Shown here: one piece after another, positions 15,130-15,264 of the stretch
Position numbering within the stretch: the first letter of the stretch is position 1
Layout of the letters: the number at the start of each line of letters is the position of its first letter
Assembly: GCA_027014185.1 (NCBI GenBank)
Contig: JALWEK010000044.1
Span: 1 to 15,264 of the forward strand
From: Aquificaceae bacterium
GTDB lineage: Bacteria > Aquificota > Aquificia > Aquificales > Aquificaceae
Direction of reading: 5' to 3'
Length of the DNA: 15,264 bases
Made by a program: the position numbers and the translations under genes
The notes under the pieces: model-generated
Seen by the model: the letters and a program-made list of their open reading frames with translations, nothing else
Database searches by the model: none
What the model was told of the DNA's origin: nothing

Positions 15130-15264
15130 ATGAACCTTTTCATAGTAGAATCGCCCACGAAGGCGAAAACCATACAAAAGTTCCTCGGCAAGAACTTTAT
15201 CGTTCGAGCGACCTTCGGCCATATAAAGGATCTCCCTCAGAAAGAGCTCGGCGTGGATGAGGAG
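15130..15264 (+). CDS. topA: DNA topoisomerase I TopA (N-terminal part, runs off the window)
   Basis: Only the first 45 residues are present. They carry the Toprim start of bacterial type IA topoisomerase [18 protein letters not shown] with the catalytic-site glutamate E7, then [10 protein letters not shown]. TopA relaxes negative supercoils. Because the Toprim domain begins at residue 1, this is not reverse gyrase, which has a helicase domain first. The ATG follows the preceding stop with no gap, and no separate Shine-Dalgarno sequence is evident. Confidence 0.95.
   Translation, partial: MNLFIVESPTKAKTIQKFLGKNFIVRATFGHIKDLPQKELGVDEE

Noticed and set aside
15130..15264. Reverse gyrase instead of TopA
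   Set aside because: The Toprim motif begins at the first residues. Reverse gyrase carries a long helicase-like domain before it.

Overview
This 15.3 kb window comes from a bacterial chromosome and is packed with housekeeping genes. The best guess is a thermophile of the phylum Aquificota. Pointers are a short TilS lacking the usual C-terminal extension, a TrpB2-type tryptophan synthase beta chain, a stand-alone biotin carboxylase subunit of the kind used by chemolithoautotrophs, System II cytochrome c assembly, heavy AGG/ATA codon use and Lys/Glu-rich proteins. The base composition looks richer in G+C than Aquifex or Hydrogenobacter, so a Desulfurobacteriales-type member such as Thermovibrio is possible. 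The assignment is inference from protein features; no search was run.

Layout. (1) 1-3834, minus strand: trpB2, a TPR-like gene, tilS and ftsH (the last runs off the left edge), read in that order. (2) 3835-3907: a short divergent promoter region. (3) 3908-6388, plus strand: folC followed by a degenerate EAL plus HDOD signalling protein. (4) 6378-11142, minus strand: rsmA, speE, rpsF, ssb, a PhnD-like binding protein, rpsR, rplI and a CcsB/ResC cytochrome c assembly gene. This is the classic S6-SSB-S18-L9 operon with a foreign-looking gene inserted between ssb and rpsR. (5) 11163-12596, plus strand: a biotin carboxylase gene starting only 20 bp from the divergent rsmA. (6) 12584-13357, minus strand: a lipoprotein. 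(7) 13501-15264, plus strand: a KamA-like radical SAM aminomutase, an unknown all-helical protein and the start of topA.

The genome is very compact. Both convergent gene pairs overlap at their stop codons, most neighbouring genes overlap or sit within about 20 bp, and no intrinsic terminator is visible. Several first genes (folC, accC, the lipoprotein, perhaps rsmA) have no Shine-Dalgarno sequence but have a -10 box ending 8-12 nt before the start codon, suggesting leaderless transcripts. Genes inside operons mostly carry strong GGAGG-type sites.

No mobile elements, CRISPR arrays, tRNA/rRNA genes or clear transfer islands are seen. The most interesting points are the signal-less PhnD-like protein coupled to ribosomal protein S18, a KamA homologue lacking the lysine-recognition aspartates, the hairpin at the 5' end of its mRNA, and the unknown protein lying between it and topA.
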